DNA of 64,000 nt. Origin: Proteles cristata cristata (taxonomy: Eukaryota; Chordata; Mammalia; Carnivora; Hyaenidae). Below the pieces are notes generated by a model. That model searched no databases, was not told the DNA's origin, and saw only the letters and a list, made by a program, of their open reading frames with translations. The translations under genes and the position numbers were made by a program. Positions 1-10,898 of this stretch are shown one piece after another. Numbering within the stretch: position 1 is the first letter of the stretch; each line of letters opens with the position of its first letter. Where the stretch lies: NCBI GenBank assembly GCA_017311185.1, contig JAESUZ010002694.1, positions 1,116,001 to 1,180,000 on the forward strand. Direction: 5' to 3'.

Positions 1-1130
1 CCAAATGTTCTTTGATCTTTTCTCTCAAGTCAACTTTTAAAAGAGTAATTTATATTCAATAAAACATACCAATTTATAATGTATCATTTGATAACTATGA
101 ACATATGTATACACCCATATTATCACTGACATAATCGAGATATAAAATATTTCCATCACCCCACTCAATCCATCCCAATCCTTTGCCCCAGAAAACTACT
201 GACCTTATTTCTCTCTACAGAGAGTAGTTAATTCTGCAGTTTCATATAAATGAAATGATAAGTATATACTCTTTTTTGTGTGGCTGCTTTGACTCAGCAT
301 AATGTTTTGGGATTCCTACATAAGTGAGTGTATTAGTAGTTTACTTCTTTTTAATGATGCAGGAGTTTTCTATTTTATGGATATATCACAATTTATTTAC
401 CCATTCCTCTGCTGATGGACATTGGAACTGTTTCTAAGCTATTATGAATGAAGCTACTAGAAATAAGTCTTTACAAAAAATAATTCATTTCTCTTGATAA
501 ATGCCTATGATTAGAATTTCTTTAGTATATTGATATTCAGATTTTTTATTTCCTCTTGAGTTGGTGTTGGTAATTTTTGTCCATCAGGGATTTGTCTATT
601 TGATCAACATTGTCAAATTTAGTGGCCCATTCATACTATTTTTTTACCCTTTTAATGTCTGTAGGACACATAGTGATGGACCCCCTTGTATTCCTAATAT
701 TGGTAAATTGTGGCTTCTCTCTCTTTCTCTCTCTATTTTTTTTTAACCAGCCTAACTGGAAGTCTATCAATTTTATTGATTTGTTTAACTAGCTTTAGCT
801 TTCACTCACTTCCCCTCTTATTTTTATTATTCCTTTCCTTGTATTTGCTTTGGGTTTAATTATTTCTTCATTTTCTTGCTTTGTAAGATGGACGTTAGAT
901 CACTACTTTGGACTTTCTCTTTTTCTAATAAAAGTGTCTCCTTCTAAGCTCCACTTCATCTGCACCTCATAAATTTTGGTATGTTGTTCTAAACTTTCAT
1001 TCAATTCAAAGTACATTCTAAATTTTCCTGTGATTGTTTCTTGACTCATGAATTATTCAAACATATATTTTTATCTTCCAAATATCTGGAAATTTTCTAA
1101 ATATTTTTATTTCAAACTCAACTTTATTAT
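1..1130 (-). mobile_element. Old L1-like fragments in AASS intron 4
   Basis: AT-rich intronic DNA with words typical of the complement of L1 ORF2 and 3' regions, such as a GACTCAGCATAATG-type block near 290-305 and ACCCATTCCTCTGCTGATGG near 400. It is heavily decayed and the boundaries are unclear. No AASS exon is present. Confidence 0.5.
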
Positions 1131-1176
1131 AGTCAGAGCACATACTCTATGACTTCAACATTTTATATTTATTTAT

Positions 1177-1394
1177 TTAGAAAAAATTTTAATGTTTTAT
1201 TTATTTCTGAGAGACAGAGACAGTGTGAGTAGCGGAGGGTCAGAGAGAGAGGGAGATACAGAATCTGAAACAGGTTCCAGGCTCCGAGCTAGCTGTGAGC
1301 ACAGAGCCCAACGTGGGGCTCGAACCCATGAGCCGTGAGATCATGACCTGAGCTGAAGCTGGACGCCCAACCAACTGAGCCACCCAGGCACCCC
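1177..1394 (-). mobile_element. CAN-SINE (AASS intron 4)
   Basis: Reads in complement: a poly-T side at the left, then the CT-rich body, then the tRNA-like head ending in CCACCCAGGCACCCC. It is flanked by a duplication of CAACATTT(T/G)ATATTTATT at about 1157-1174 and 1395-1411, with one mismatch. Confidence 0.9.
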
Positions 1395-1933
1395 AACATT
1401 TGATATTTATTAAAAATTGTTTTGTGACCCAGCATATGGGTCATCTGGGTGAGTACTGAATAACTGTCAATTAGGTCAGAGTGGCTGATGATGTCTTACT
1501 GTCCTATATCCCCACAACTTTTCTGTCTGCTTGTCTTAACAATCACACACCTTCATTTAGTCTAATCTGATGCAGAGTTATAACATAAGGTGATGTTTTC
1601 TCAACTAAAGAAGGTTCAAAGTACAATGGGACAAAAATCAAGTGTAGTTTCCCCCGAACTCCAGCTCTTATACTTTCTAAACTGTTTCTCTCCTGGTTCC
1701 TACCCTTGTATCTTTTCCCTTTCTTCTTCTCCACAACTTCTCATCACCAAACTGACCTCTCTTAGTCTTCCAGACAGAAGTACCTAAAAAATCAGACCCT
1801 ATTCATAGTTGTTCTCCTTTACCCTGATCTTTTCTTTTTTAACTTTTGTTATAAAGGTATTTAATGATTTGCCTTCTTATCATATTCCCCTAATATTCGT
1901 CACCCTTAGTCACACACCCATGTTTATTTTATT

Positions 1934-2147
1934 TTTTTTATGTTTTATTTATTTCTAGGAGAGAGAGAGAGAGAGAGATAGCATGAGCAGGGGAGGGTCA
2001 GAGAGAGGGAGTCACAGACTGAAACAGGCTCCAGGCTCCGAGTTGGCAGTCAGCACAGAGCCCGACGTGGGGCTCGAACCCACGAACCACGAGATCATGA
2101 CCTAAGCGAAAGTCAGACGCTTAACCGACTAAGCCACCCAGGCGCCC
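1934..2147 (-). mobile_element. CAN-SINE, young-type (AASS intron 4)
   Basis: Full-length complement copy with the CTAGGAGAGAG and CCTAAGCGAAAGTC words of the young group. The flanking duplication CACCCATGTTTATTTT is at about 1915-1930 and 2149-2164. It ends about 130 bp from the exon-4 donor. Confidence 0.92.
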
Positions 2148-2276
2148 TCACCCATGTTTATTTTTATTAGTGGAAACGAACACTTCCATGCCCTTGCCAC
2201 AGGAAAAAAGAAAATACACAGTTACTCCCCAGGCAAATTCAGAAAGTGGGTGTTGGAAAATCCCTGGCATACCTAC

Positions 2277-2361
2277 CTGCTACACCAGCCCACTGCCCAA
2301 ATGCCACTACCCGTATTCCTCTATGATCCACCATTTTCTCATAATCAATAAGTCGGATTTC
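2277..2361 (-). CDS. AASS: AASS exon 4: reductase domain, phase-1 end
   Basis: This is 85 nt, giving residues 131-158 plus the first base of codon 159. The acceptor is tttcttcag (AG at 2363-2362) after a pyrimidine tract; the donor is GCAG|GTAGGT (GT at 2276-2275). The translation is [15 protein letters not shown], then [13 protein letters not shown], a highly conserved block leading toward the cofactor-binding part of the reductase. The split Gly codon should be completed by the next exon, which is expected to begin with the MINILHG stretch. I looked for that exon between 1 and 2276 and did not find it, so it lies outside the window. Confidence 0.95.
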
Positions 2362-3789
2362 CTGAAGAAAGAATAAAAGATTTTCCCTCAGACCCATCAA
2401 GTTTAATATCAGTGAGTAAAGTACATGTATAAGCAAGTAAATTTTCACATTTCTTCCTCTTATAAAATGTATCTTGACTTGACTTTATAAGTTACTATTA
2501 GGTGCACCATGAAATATTTAGAAAATGCTGGGTCACAAACCAATAATAGGTTTATGATTTGAGATTAAAGAATGGTCCTAGCAGGGTGCCAAATGCTCCT
2601 TGATGGTAGTTAATGAAATAAGAAAGGCATTAATTCCTCTAACTTTTAGGCCAGCACCATCTACAAATGTTTCTATAGGCCCACTCCCCCCACATCTTTC
2701 TTCTAGTCTCAAAGAAAAGAAGTCCCTCCTTCCGCGAATCTCCATGAGCTGGATCCCAGCTTTTCCCCACGTCCTCTCACACCACTCTTGAACTTTCTCT
2801 TTCCCGCATCACCCCTTTGTACACTGTCCCTTCCCAGCTTAAAAATAACACAACTCCCTCTCAAGTCCATACGCAGAAATCTTTCTCATTCTTTCTCTCT
2901 CTACCTTCCTTCCTTCTTCCTTCTCTCTTTTCTCTCTCCATCCTTTTACAAATAAGCTTCATTTACAAAGTAGGAGTACATGCTGCCTGCTTTTCACTTT
3001 CTCAGCTTTGCTAAAACTGCATTCTTCCTCTATCTTTGGGAGTCTTCCCTTTCAGGAATTCCCTGTTAATTCATGCTTAAATGCATGAATTAATAGAACT
3101 CACTATAACACACTGTAATTATAGGATGTTTTAAACAGTCATTATATTTCCTTAAATATCATATGATTTTTACCATGTGCCTGAATTCCAGAATATTTAC
3201 TATTCATCCATCTCCAAGTAATAGGTTACAAAATGCTGCCCCAAAGTGGCCATGCCCATTCTGCTTCTATTAATTCTCTTGTAATGAACAAAAGTTCACA
3301 TAGCAACAAAATGTTTCTAAAGTACTTTTTAAGTTTATCTACTTACGTGAAACTTTCCTCTTATAATATTAGTTCCATTAATTACTTTTTGAATTTGTTC
3401 TTCAGAACCACTGGAAACTAACTAGCCCAGGTCTAGCATATTTGAGGTTAGTAGGAATGTGTGCTATCGGCCTTAAAACACAGGTCCTCCGTTGCTTTTA
3501 TGTTTGTGAAGTCTCCTGTCCTCTGCCTGTTCTCAGGTTCTAATCTAGTTGCTAATGCTCTAACACCCCTACCCCAGGACTGGGACCTTGGCCTTCTCTA
3601 TCCACACTCACTACCTACCTTCATCCAGTCTCATGGTCTTAGATGCCATCAAGTCTCTGATAACAAAATGCATGTGTCAGGAGGAGCCGCCCTCCTGGGC
3701 TATAAACTTGTATCAACAGCCGACTCAGTATCTTCTTAAAATCTCATGTCTAAAATCCAAAACCTCCTTAAATGTCTAATGGACGAACT

Positions 3790-4530
3790 GAACTCAACAG
3801 GCCCTAAAGTCGATTCCTGATCCTCCCACCGAAGCCTGCTGCCTCTAGTACTAGCATCATCTCAGTCGGCGGCAATTCCTTCAAATTCTCAGGCTAAAAC
3901 CTTGGACTCCTCTCTGATTCTGTTTTTTCTCATATTCAACAATCATTTCATCAGTAACCCCTGCAGGATCTCAAAAATAAACCAAATCTTGGTCTGTGTA
4001 TCACCACCTCATTGCCACCACCCTCACATGAGCCACTGTCATTTGTAACCTGGCATCCATACTAGTCTAGACTAACAATCTTATCAATTTTCTCCTCCCA
4101 CCTCCAATATTATCAACACCGCAGGCTGAATAAGGACTTAAGGACATGATTTACTCTAACCCCCACTCAGCCAGACCTTCAGGACTTTGCACTACTCTGC
4201 TTTCTGTTTGGAAGACTCTTCTCCAATGGATATGACTTGATCCTTCACCTCCCTCAAATTTTTGCTCAATACCAAGGTGTTCCCTGATCATCCTATTTAA
4301 ACTACTGTCACCACCCATGGTGCCCAACACCCCTTTTCTCCTTCTGTATCATATTTATCTCTATCGCACATGTCTCCAAGTGATAGATGAGATGTCTTAC
4401 TTATATATTTATCATCTGTCTCCTCCCACTAGAACGTAAGCTCCATGAAGACAATTACTTTATTGCCATTGCACTGAGTGGTGTCAGACACATTACAGAC
4501 ACCAAGCAAATATTTGTTGAAGGACTACTT
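3790..4530 (+). mobile_element. L2 (LINE2) fragment in AASS intron 3
   Basis: The last 150 bp match the L2 3' end pattern: an ACTAGAACGTAAGCTCCATGA word near 4430, and AAATATTTGTTGAAGGA near 4508-4524. The upstream part (CACCACCTCATTGCCACCACC near 4003) also fits the L2 body. It is ancient and diverged. Confidence 0.7.
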
Positions 4531-4634
4531 TGTGTTTTAAACAGTTGATAGTTTTTCCATAGTATTTGTTTCTCAAAAAAATATTTTTTCCTTTCTGAAT
4601 GTTAACAAATGTAAAAATAATCCCCAGTCCAAGT

Positions 4635-4765
4635 CTGGCACTACAGAGCTGTGCAACCTGAGTTGAGTCATTTTGTCTCTCTGGGCTCCAAATGAAAACT
4701 GAGGGGGGTGGATTATATGATCCCTGGGGCTCTTTTCAGCAACAAAATTCTACAACTGACCAATT
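4635..4765 (+). mobile_element. MIR-like fragment (intron 3)
   Basis: The pattern of a MIR body is visible: GTGCAACCTGAGTTGAGTCA, then TCTCTGGGCTCC, AAATGAAAACTGAGGG and GATTATATGATCCCTG. It is short and diverged. Confidence 0.55.
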
Positions 4766-5074
4766 GTTCTTATAGATTGCTAATCATTTGGGAGGAAGAC
4801 TCCTATCATTCTTTCTATTTGAGAATACAAAAAGAATGAAATTTGTTTGGTTTCTCTTACTACAATCTCCAAACTTGCACCGCAGAGGATCCCTAAAAGC
4901 AGCAGAACCATTCAAGCCAGAATGACTGGCTCACAGACCACCTTTCCCTCCAGAAGTGAATAACGTGATGTGTTTCCTAGATGCCAAAAGAAAACTAAAA
5001 CATCACTTGACAGTTAAAAGTAAAAAGAAATATTGTTTCTATGTCAACATTTATGATTACTGATCACTAATTAC

Positions 5075-5251
5075 CTTTCTTAGAATCTCATCCAACAAGC
5101 CCATATTGGCCTCCTGAGCCTTTATTGTGTGGGAGAAGAATGCGTAAGTCTTCTTAGACATTAATTTTTCCTCTGGGGGTCTTTTAACTCCCAAGATGAG
5201 ACAAGCTTCAGAAATATCCTCCTGAAGAACGCCACCAGCTTTAACATATTC
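5075..5251 (-). CDS. AASS: AASS exon 3: reductase N-terminal domain
   Basis: This is 177 nt, exactly 59 codons (residues 72-130), phase 0 at both ends. The acceptor is ttttcag (AG at 5253-5252) and the donor is AAG|GTAATT (GT at 5074-5073). The translation begins [20 protein letters not shown] and continues through [28 protein letters not shown] and LLDEILRK. These are hallmark stretches of the lysine-ketoglutarate reductase domain, which is related to alanine dehydrogenase and transhydrogenase. The KRPPEEKL and FSHTIKAQ segments belong to the fold shared with saccharopine dehydrogenases. No stop or frameshift is present. Confidence 0.96.
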
Positions 5252-5621
5252 CTGAAAATGCAGTTTTGGTTAAAAGTTATGTCCCTGATTTTTTGTATTC
5301 ATGTTTTCTTTAATAAATAAGTGTAGCAATTAAAGGCACAATCTTTTGAAGGCATAGATTCTGTATGGATTAGAACAAATAACAGAAAAACTGTTTCTGA
5401 TATTTTTACTTTCTGGCTACAGATCAATTTAACATGTTTGACTTTTGTAGCAAAAAAAAAAAAATTAGAAAATTTACCACCTACTCTTATTTAAGAGCAG
5501 TTAATAGTTTAATCATAACCACTAGTGCACATGACTTAAAAGTACTTGTGAAATGTATAATTTGTATCAACAATGCACTGAAACAACCAATGCAAAATAG
5601 TGATTTATTACTCAGGTTTTC

Positions 5622-5784
5622 TTTCTTTCTTTGAGAGACAGTGTGAGCAGTGTTGGGGGGACAGAGGGAGAGACAGAGAATCTTAAGCAGGCTTCACACT
5701 GGGTGGATGGCATGACTGTGAGATCATGACCTAAGCCAAAATGAAGAGTTGGACATTTAACCAGTTGAGCCATCCAGGCGCCCC
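5622..5784 (-). mobile_element. Truncated CAN-SINE (AASS intron 2)
   Basis: Complement copy ending in CCATCCAGGCGCCCC at 5784, shorter than full length with internal loss. The probable duplication is TTACTCAGG.TTTT (about 5608) and TTCCTCAGGCATTTT (5785). Confidence 0.85.
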
Positions 5785-5834
5785 TTCCTCAGGCATTTTT
5801 AAAAGAAAACATATATCTACAATGTTTACCTTAT

Positions 5835-6390
5835 GTTCTTTCTTTTTCATTCAATTAGTATTTATAACTGCCCTACTGTGTCCAGTGGAATGTGCTAGAG
5901 ATGAGATGATAAGACATAAAAAAAGGCAGACAACATTTATCCTATAAAGGAACTAACAAAATACAGCAAAAAGAAGCCAGGAGCACAGTAAATGAGACTA
6001 AATTCAAAAGAATTAAGCGCGGCACAATCTAAGTGATACACTAGTTTAATGAATATTGAGACAATTCCTGGGTGAGATTATCAAGGAAATAGGAAACTTT
6101 TAAGTGATCTTAAAGGCAAGGTAAAACTTGGAGAGATGGAGGTGGGAAATGCAAGGTGGTAGTGTCAGTAAGAGGTATTGAACAAGTATATGTTCAACTT
6201 AGATTGAATAGCTAGTACATGGAAGCAATAGACAGGCATTTCAGATTTCTAAACAAAGGGGGTAGCATGATCCAGGCAGAATTAAAAGAGCATCAAAAGT
6301 GGCAGTTGAATAAAAGGAAGATGAATCTAGTTAAGAATCTACTTCAAAGGAAGCAATAGATGCATAAGAAAGACACTACAAGGATGAACA
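5835..6390. repeat. Probable ancient dispersed repeat (intron 2)
   Basis: The stretch from TTCATTCAATTAGTATTTATAA through GTGTCCAGTGGAATGTGCTAG resembles an old mammalian repeat motif ('growing list' type near L2/MIR). The family is not assigned. No gene is seen. Confidence 0.35.
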
Positions 6391-6399
6391 TATAATTCA

Positions 6400-6640
6400 T
6401 ACTTCGTTTCTTTGAAAATAATCTATTTGGCCATGTATAGTAGACTGCTTAAATAAATCACAATAAATCATGGAGTAGTTACAACCAAATAATTACAACA
6501 CAGCCATTAAATGGAATGAAGCAGATCTCTATGAACAGACATGAAGTGAGTGCCAGGGTATGTTGCTGACTAAACAAATCAGGTGCAATAGCATATGTGT
6601 AGTATACAATCTTCTATATAAACTGGAGGGGAAAATATGA

Positions 6641-6682
<42 letters not shown>

Positions 6683-6850
6683 AAACACACAAACACATGC
6701 ACATTGTTGCAAACAGAAACATAGGAATAACAGATTAGAAACTAATGACAACAGCAACCTATGGAGTGGGTGGGAAGAGCATGTAAGGAATTGAGATAAG
6801 AGGAAGGCTTCTCTGCAGCACATCATTTTACATAGTTTTAAACTTTGAAA
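6400..6850 (+). mobile_element. Old L1 3' fragment with CA microsatellite (intron 2)
   Basis: ACAGCCATTAAATGGAATGAAGCAGATCT-like text (6502-6530) is typical of the C-terminal end of ORF2 in old L1 families. It is followed by an A-rich 3' section and a (CA)n run. Confidence 0.6.
6643..6698. repeat. (CA)n microsatellite
   Basis: Pure CA from 6643 to about 6677, then interrupted CATACACAAACACAC. Confidence 0.97.
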
Positions 6851-7088
6851 CTTGTAAATGTTTCACTTATTTTAAAAATATAATTCAATCAAAAGGGATA
6901 TGAAAGCAACCATTAAAATGTATAGAAAAAACATAAATAAATCCAACTCTATATAACATTGACAGCGTCACTATACATTGAATAATTCAAATAACTTGAA
7001 TACGGCACTCTGAATATTTGTTGTGAGATGTATTCAAAAATCAAAGAAATAATTTTTAACTCAAAAAATATTAAACTCCATTTAATAG

Positions 7089-7260
7089 GTTCATTTTTGT
7101 ATTGAGGTATAATTGACATACATTATATTAGTTTCAGGAGTACAACATAATAATTAATATGTGTATGCATTGTAAGTTGATCACCATAATAAGTCTAGTT
7201 AACATCCATCATTATGCATAGTTACAAAAATTTTTTTCTTCTGATGAGAACTTTTAAGAT
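7089..7260 (-). mobile_element. L1 3' UTR fragment (intron 2)
   Basis: Complement of an L1 3' end: TGAGGTATAATTGACATACA followed by ATTAGTTTCAGGAGTACAAC, a common mammalian L1 tail pattern. Confidence 0.7.
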
Positions 7261-7489
7261 CTATTCTCCTAGTATTAATACGTTTATTGTTAGTAGTATA
7301 TTAGTATTGCAATTCCAAAACTATTGTGTGTAATATAGGATAGAATAAAAAGTATGAATTAATGTTATAAAGAATTAAAATTTTCATTGCTGGATAAAAT
7401 AGATACAAATATAAAATTTTAAAGGTAAGAAAAACCTGCAATGCTAAAGTTTTAATTGGAAATATCCGTATTAACTCATGATTAAATAA

Positions 7490-7544
7490 TATATGTACAC
7501 ATATATTATATGCATGTGTGTATTATATGTATATGTATATATAT

Positions 7545-7580
<36 letters not shown>
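7490..7580. repeat. AT/GT dinucleotide repeat
   Basis: An alternating TATGTATA section (7490-7545) runs into (GT)n at 7546-7580. Confidence 0.95.
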
Positions 7581-7583
<3 letters not shown>

Positions 7584-7737
7584 CTGTGTATTTCTTAGGT
7601 TTGTCCACTAACAGGGCTAAGAGCAACAATATCCTAGTAAAAATAAGCACACCTCAGCCAGATATCAGATCTTGGTTTCTATATACTAAAAGAAATCAGA
7701 GTTCCCTGATGAAATGGCTAATCCCAGGTGTGGGGCC

Positions 7738-7761
7738 AAAAAAAAAAAAAAAAAAAAAAAA
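7738..7761. repeat. Poly(A) tract
   Basis: About 24 consecutive A after GGGGCC. No matching retroposon body was recognised directly upstream. Confidence 0.9.
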
Positions 7762-8058
7762 GCGCAAGGTGAGGCTAAGACCATTTGTTGTTGCAGGAAA
7801 CAAGAAAGCTCAAAAATAAATGAGTTCATGTCCAAAGGACATAGGACCACCCTTAAAGAGACCCTCTATCTCAAATGTGGGATAATTAGAACATTTTAAA
7901 AAATGGTTAATAGATTATCATAAATGGAAAAGGCTCATGCATCTATAATGATACTCGAAAGAGCAAAAGAGAAAAGAGAAACTAAAGGAAATCTCTTTTC
8001 TGCAGAAGAATATCAGCAAATAAACTTAGAAGAGTGATGAAATTAGAAAATCATCATT

Positions 8059-8288
8059 CTTTTTTTTTTTTTTTTTTATTTTTTTTAATGTTTTATTTAT
8101 TTCTAGGAGAGAGAGAGACAGCGTGAGCAGGGAAGGGTCAGAGAGAGAGGAGTCACAGACTGGAACAGGCTCAGGCTCTGAGCTGGCAGTCAGCACAGAG
8201 CCTGACGCGGGGCTCAAACCCACAAACTGCGAGATCATGACCTAAGCGAAAGTCGGACGCTTAACCGACTAAGCCACCCAGGCGCCCC
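8059..8288 (-). mobile_element. CAN-SINE, young-type, perfect target duplication (AASS intron 2)
   Basis: Full-length complement copy flanked by a perfect 15-bp duplication TAGAAAATCATCATT at 8044-8058 and 8289-8303. It carries the diagnostic words CTAGGAGAGAG, GGCAGTCAGC and CCTAAGCGAAAGTC. The head contains Pol III box-B-like sequence, as in its tRNA ancestor. Confidence 0.95.
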
Positions 8289-8469
8289 TAGAAAATCATC
8301 ATTATGCAAGCTTCCATGGGAAAAAAATGATTCAGGCAAAGATTATCAATGGATGCTAACATCTTGGCAAAAGATGGTTGAGACACAAACAAGAGATTCA
8401 CAGGTCCCAAAATCTCATCCCACAGATGACTCAGTAATTACAAAGGGAAAAAGGTACTTATCCAATGGA

Positions 8470-8920
8470 GAGATCGGTGGGAACCACCTCAGCCAAGTGA
8501 CCACCGATTTCTAACCTTGGGACAACCTGATATTTTGTGTCCCTGGTGTGATACAATGGGAAGAACATAGACCACTTATAAAATATTCATAGCAAAAGTG
8601 TTTAACCCTCAATCTAATCACCAGGACAAAAACCAGACTAATTACACCCAGAAGCAGATTATTCTACAAGTCAACTAGCCTGGACTCTTCAAAAAGAGTG
8701 CATGTGACAAATCAAAAGGATAGGCTGTTCTAGACTAAAAGAACTAAAGAGACATAACAATGAATGCAACAAACCTTAATTAAGCCTCAATTAAAATTTT
8801 AAAAATCACCTTTGAGACAACGGAGAATTTGAGATGGGCTATGTGAAATGATATTACGGGGTTATTAATTCCTTAGGTCTGATGATTATGTAGGAAAGTG
8901 ATTTATTCCTAGGAAATGCA
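8470..8920. repeat. Probable ancient dispersed repeat (intron 2)
   Basis: ACTAAAGAGACATAACAATGAATGCAAC (8743-8770) and the following ATTTGAGATGGGCTATGTG pattern recall a widespread old mammalian repeat end. I cannot name the family with confidence. Confidence 0.4.
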
Positions 8921-9252
8921 GTCGTTTTTTACTGGCCTTTGTCTCTCCAGCCCCAGAACCAGGATCACACCTGGAGATGATGGCTGTAGGTCACCACCTC
9001 CTGCTAAAGGCAATCCCCCCACCCCTCAGCTGGAGAAAGCATGGAATGGGGTGAAAATAATACTTACTGCCTAAACACTGGACTCAAGTAAAAACTCTAA
9101 CTAGAATCTCATTATAATCTAAGGAAAGGAATACTGTCATGTGGCACTTACGTGACAGTAACAAACATATGTTATTTTTACCCCGATGCTCCTTCATTGT
9201 CGTATACAGGGTCATTTTATCCTCACATACTTAAAAAATTAGAAATGTTTAC

Positions 9253-9480
9253 CTTGTCATGAATGGCCCGCCGGTTGGAAGGCTGTATTAAGACTTTGTA
9301 GCCCAGGTTGGTGATTCCTTTGATGTGCCGGGGGGCCAGAGGTGCCCTCCGCTCCCAGGCATTCACGTCCTCCCGCCTCACGGCCATCACGGCTTTGTGG
9401 TGCAGCCCTTGGGACCAGCTGAGTCCCAGCCTGTCCAGCAGTTTGGTCCTTTGTACTCGTAGCATCTTGAAACCTGGTGA
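9253..9480 (-). CDS. AASS: AASS exon 2: start codon, mitochondrial leader, start of reductase domain
   Basis: The acceptor (tttacag, AG at 9482-9481) is followed by 15 nt of 5' UTR and an ATG at 9465-9463 with A at -3. The exon gives residues 1-71 and ends exactly after a Lys codon at a GT donor (9252-9251), phase 0. Residues 1 to about 27 ([20 protein letters not shown] onward) are rich in Arg/Lys and Leu with no acid except one Asp, as in a mitochondrial transit peptide. From residue 29 the conserved start of the alanine dehydrogenase/transhydrogenase N-terminal fold is visible, with the stretches [16 protein letters not shown] and [16 protein letters not shown]. Compared from memory with human AASS, the leader is one residue longer and more diverged, while the domain is nearly identical. 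This start is chosen because it matches the known N-terminus; the frame upstream is intronic. Confidence 0.96.
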
Positions 9481-9759
9481 CTGTAAAGACATCATAAGAC
9501 AACAGGACAACAAACAGCAGAAGGGCTCACAGATCAGTTCTGGTCTCCTGAGGAACCTGCTGGAAAATCCAACCACCTCAGATGTAACAGATGCAAGATA
9601 GAGAAAAGGGGAGGAAAACCCTAGGTGATAAAAAGTGCTCCTTTACCCAACCAACCTGAATTTCCACAAGTGAGTTTGTTTATTTCCAAAATAAAAAAGT
9701 ACTGAGCAAATTATAGGACATTAACCAGTATCTGCTAAACTGAAGCAGTTTTTTATATA

Positions 9760-10652
9760 CAGTAAAACCATGCTTGGTGAGCAGAATTCATTTCAGAAAC
9801 ATGCTTGAAATCTAAAACATTTGAATATCAAAGCAAATTTACCCATAAAAAATAATGGAAGCTCAGATGATTCGTTCCCCAACCCAAAAAACACTCATAA
9901 GAAATGATTACGATACTGTAATGTGATACAAAATAATAAGGAAAGTACAAAATATAAAGAAAAATAAACAAATTAGCCTGCACTTACCTTCAAAAACCTT
10001 CGTGGCTGATGTGAGGGAAAGGAGAGAGGAGGGTTACTGTGTAGGACGACTTTCACTATCACTAAGGGAATCACTGCTATCTATTGGCTCAATGGAATCT
10101 TTTCCTATTTATGCAAATGCATTTGAAGTGAGGGATTCCTCTGCCTTTTTTTCTAACTCCTCTGCAGACGAGATGCAGATGTAGACTTCTTATAAAACCT
10201 TGCAACTTCAGCCACTCGCATACCTCGTTCTCGCTTCTCAATGATTTCCTTCCTGACTTCCACTGTAATCATCTTCTTACTGCCTTTCTTTTCAACCTTT
10301 TTCTGCAAGGGGGGCCATTGGATATGCTCACACAGATTTTGACTATAGTACAGTGTTAATAAACTCTTGCCATATACTGTGTTTAATGTCACTGGCAGTA
10401 AGGTAGCAGAGGAAAGGGTCTCTGTCTGCAGGCAGCCTGACCTAGAATGGAGCAAAGCATTCCTAAGCTGACTCTTGTATGGAAAAGCAAAGGGCTGTCC
10501 ACAGGTGCTTTGAAGTGACAAAAAATTTACTAGTGCCTGGTGTGGGCACCTTTAAACATTCTGAAAAACCACTGATTTCTGCCAAACACCGTGGCCTGAG
10601 ACCAAGCATCTGAGCATGGGAGACAATCACCCCTCAGCAAGCGAGAGAGCGA

Positions 10653-10739
<87 letters not shown>

Positions 10740-10898
10740 GGAGTCCACTGGCTTAGTTGTGATCATGTGACATTCAGCATCACATACTACATGTATTGCA
10801 AGACATGGCTCATTTATCAAGTCAAAATGTGTTAGGAATGTTTGCTCGTCTTGTGGAACACGTGCAGAACACGCTACTTGCAATCCAAGATCTTACTG
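9760..10898 (-). mobile_element. Tigger-type (pogo/Tc1) DNA transposon, non-autonomous, AASS intron 1
   Basis: Imperfect terminal inverted repeats are seen: CAGTAAAACCATGCTTGGTG at 9760 and, in complement from 10898, CAGTAAGATCTTGGATTGCA. Both ends abut TA (9758-9759 and 10899-10900), the target duplication of this superfamily. On the minus strand near 10180-10300 there is a decayed N-terminal transposase frame (MITVEVRKEIIEKRERGMRV) typical of the CENP-B-like helix-turn-helix of Tigger proteins. No DDE catalytic part exists, so it is an internally deleted, about 1.1 kb passenger. It resembles the carnivore Tigger1 derivative as I remember it. A GAAA array has grown in its right arm. Confidence 0.9.
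10641..10740. repeat. (GAAA)n microsatellite inside the Tigger element
   Basis: About 20 GAAA units (10651-10730) flanked by GAGA. It sits within the right arm of the transposon, where a GA-rich stretch is an original part of the element. Confidence 0.97.

Noticed and set aside
1..2276. A further AASS exon left of exon 4
   Set aside because: No minus-strand segment encoding the expected continuation with splice sites was found; the stretch is L1-like and SINE DNA.
6643..6698. Regularly spaced repeats as a possible CRISPR array
   Set aside because: All regular repeats here are simple microsatellites without unique spacers, in a mammalian genome.
7586..7899. 77- and 61-codon frames over a poly(A) tract
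   Set aside because: The Lys-rich part is only the A run; nothing else supports coding.
10153..10521. 122-codon frame as a host gene
   Set aside because: It lies inside the Tigger element and carries its transposase N-terminus followed by non-homologous sequence.
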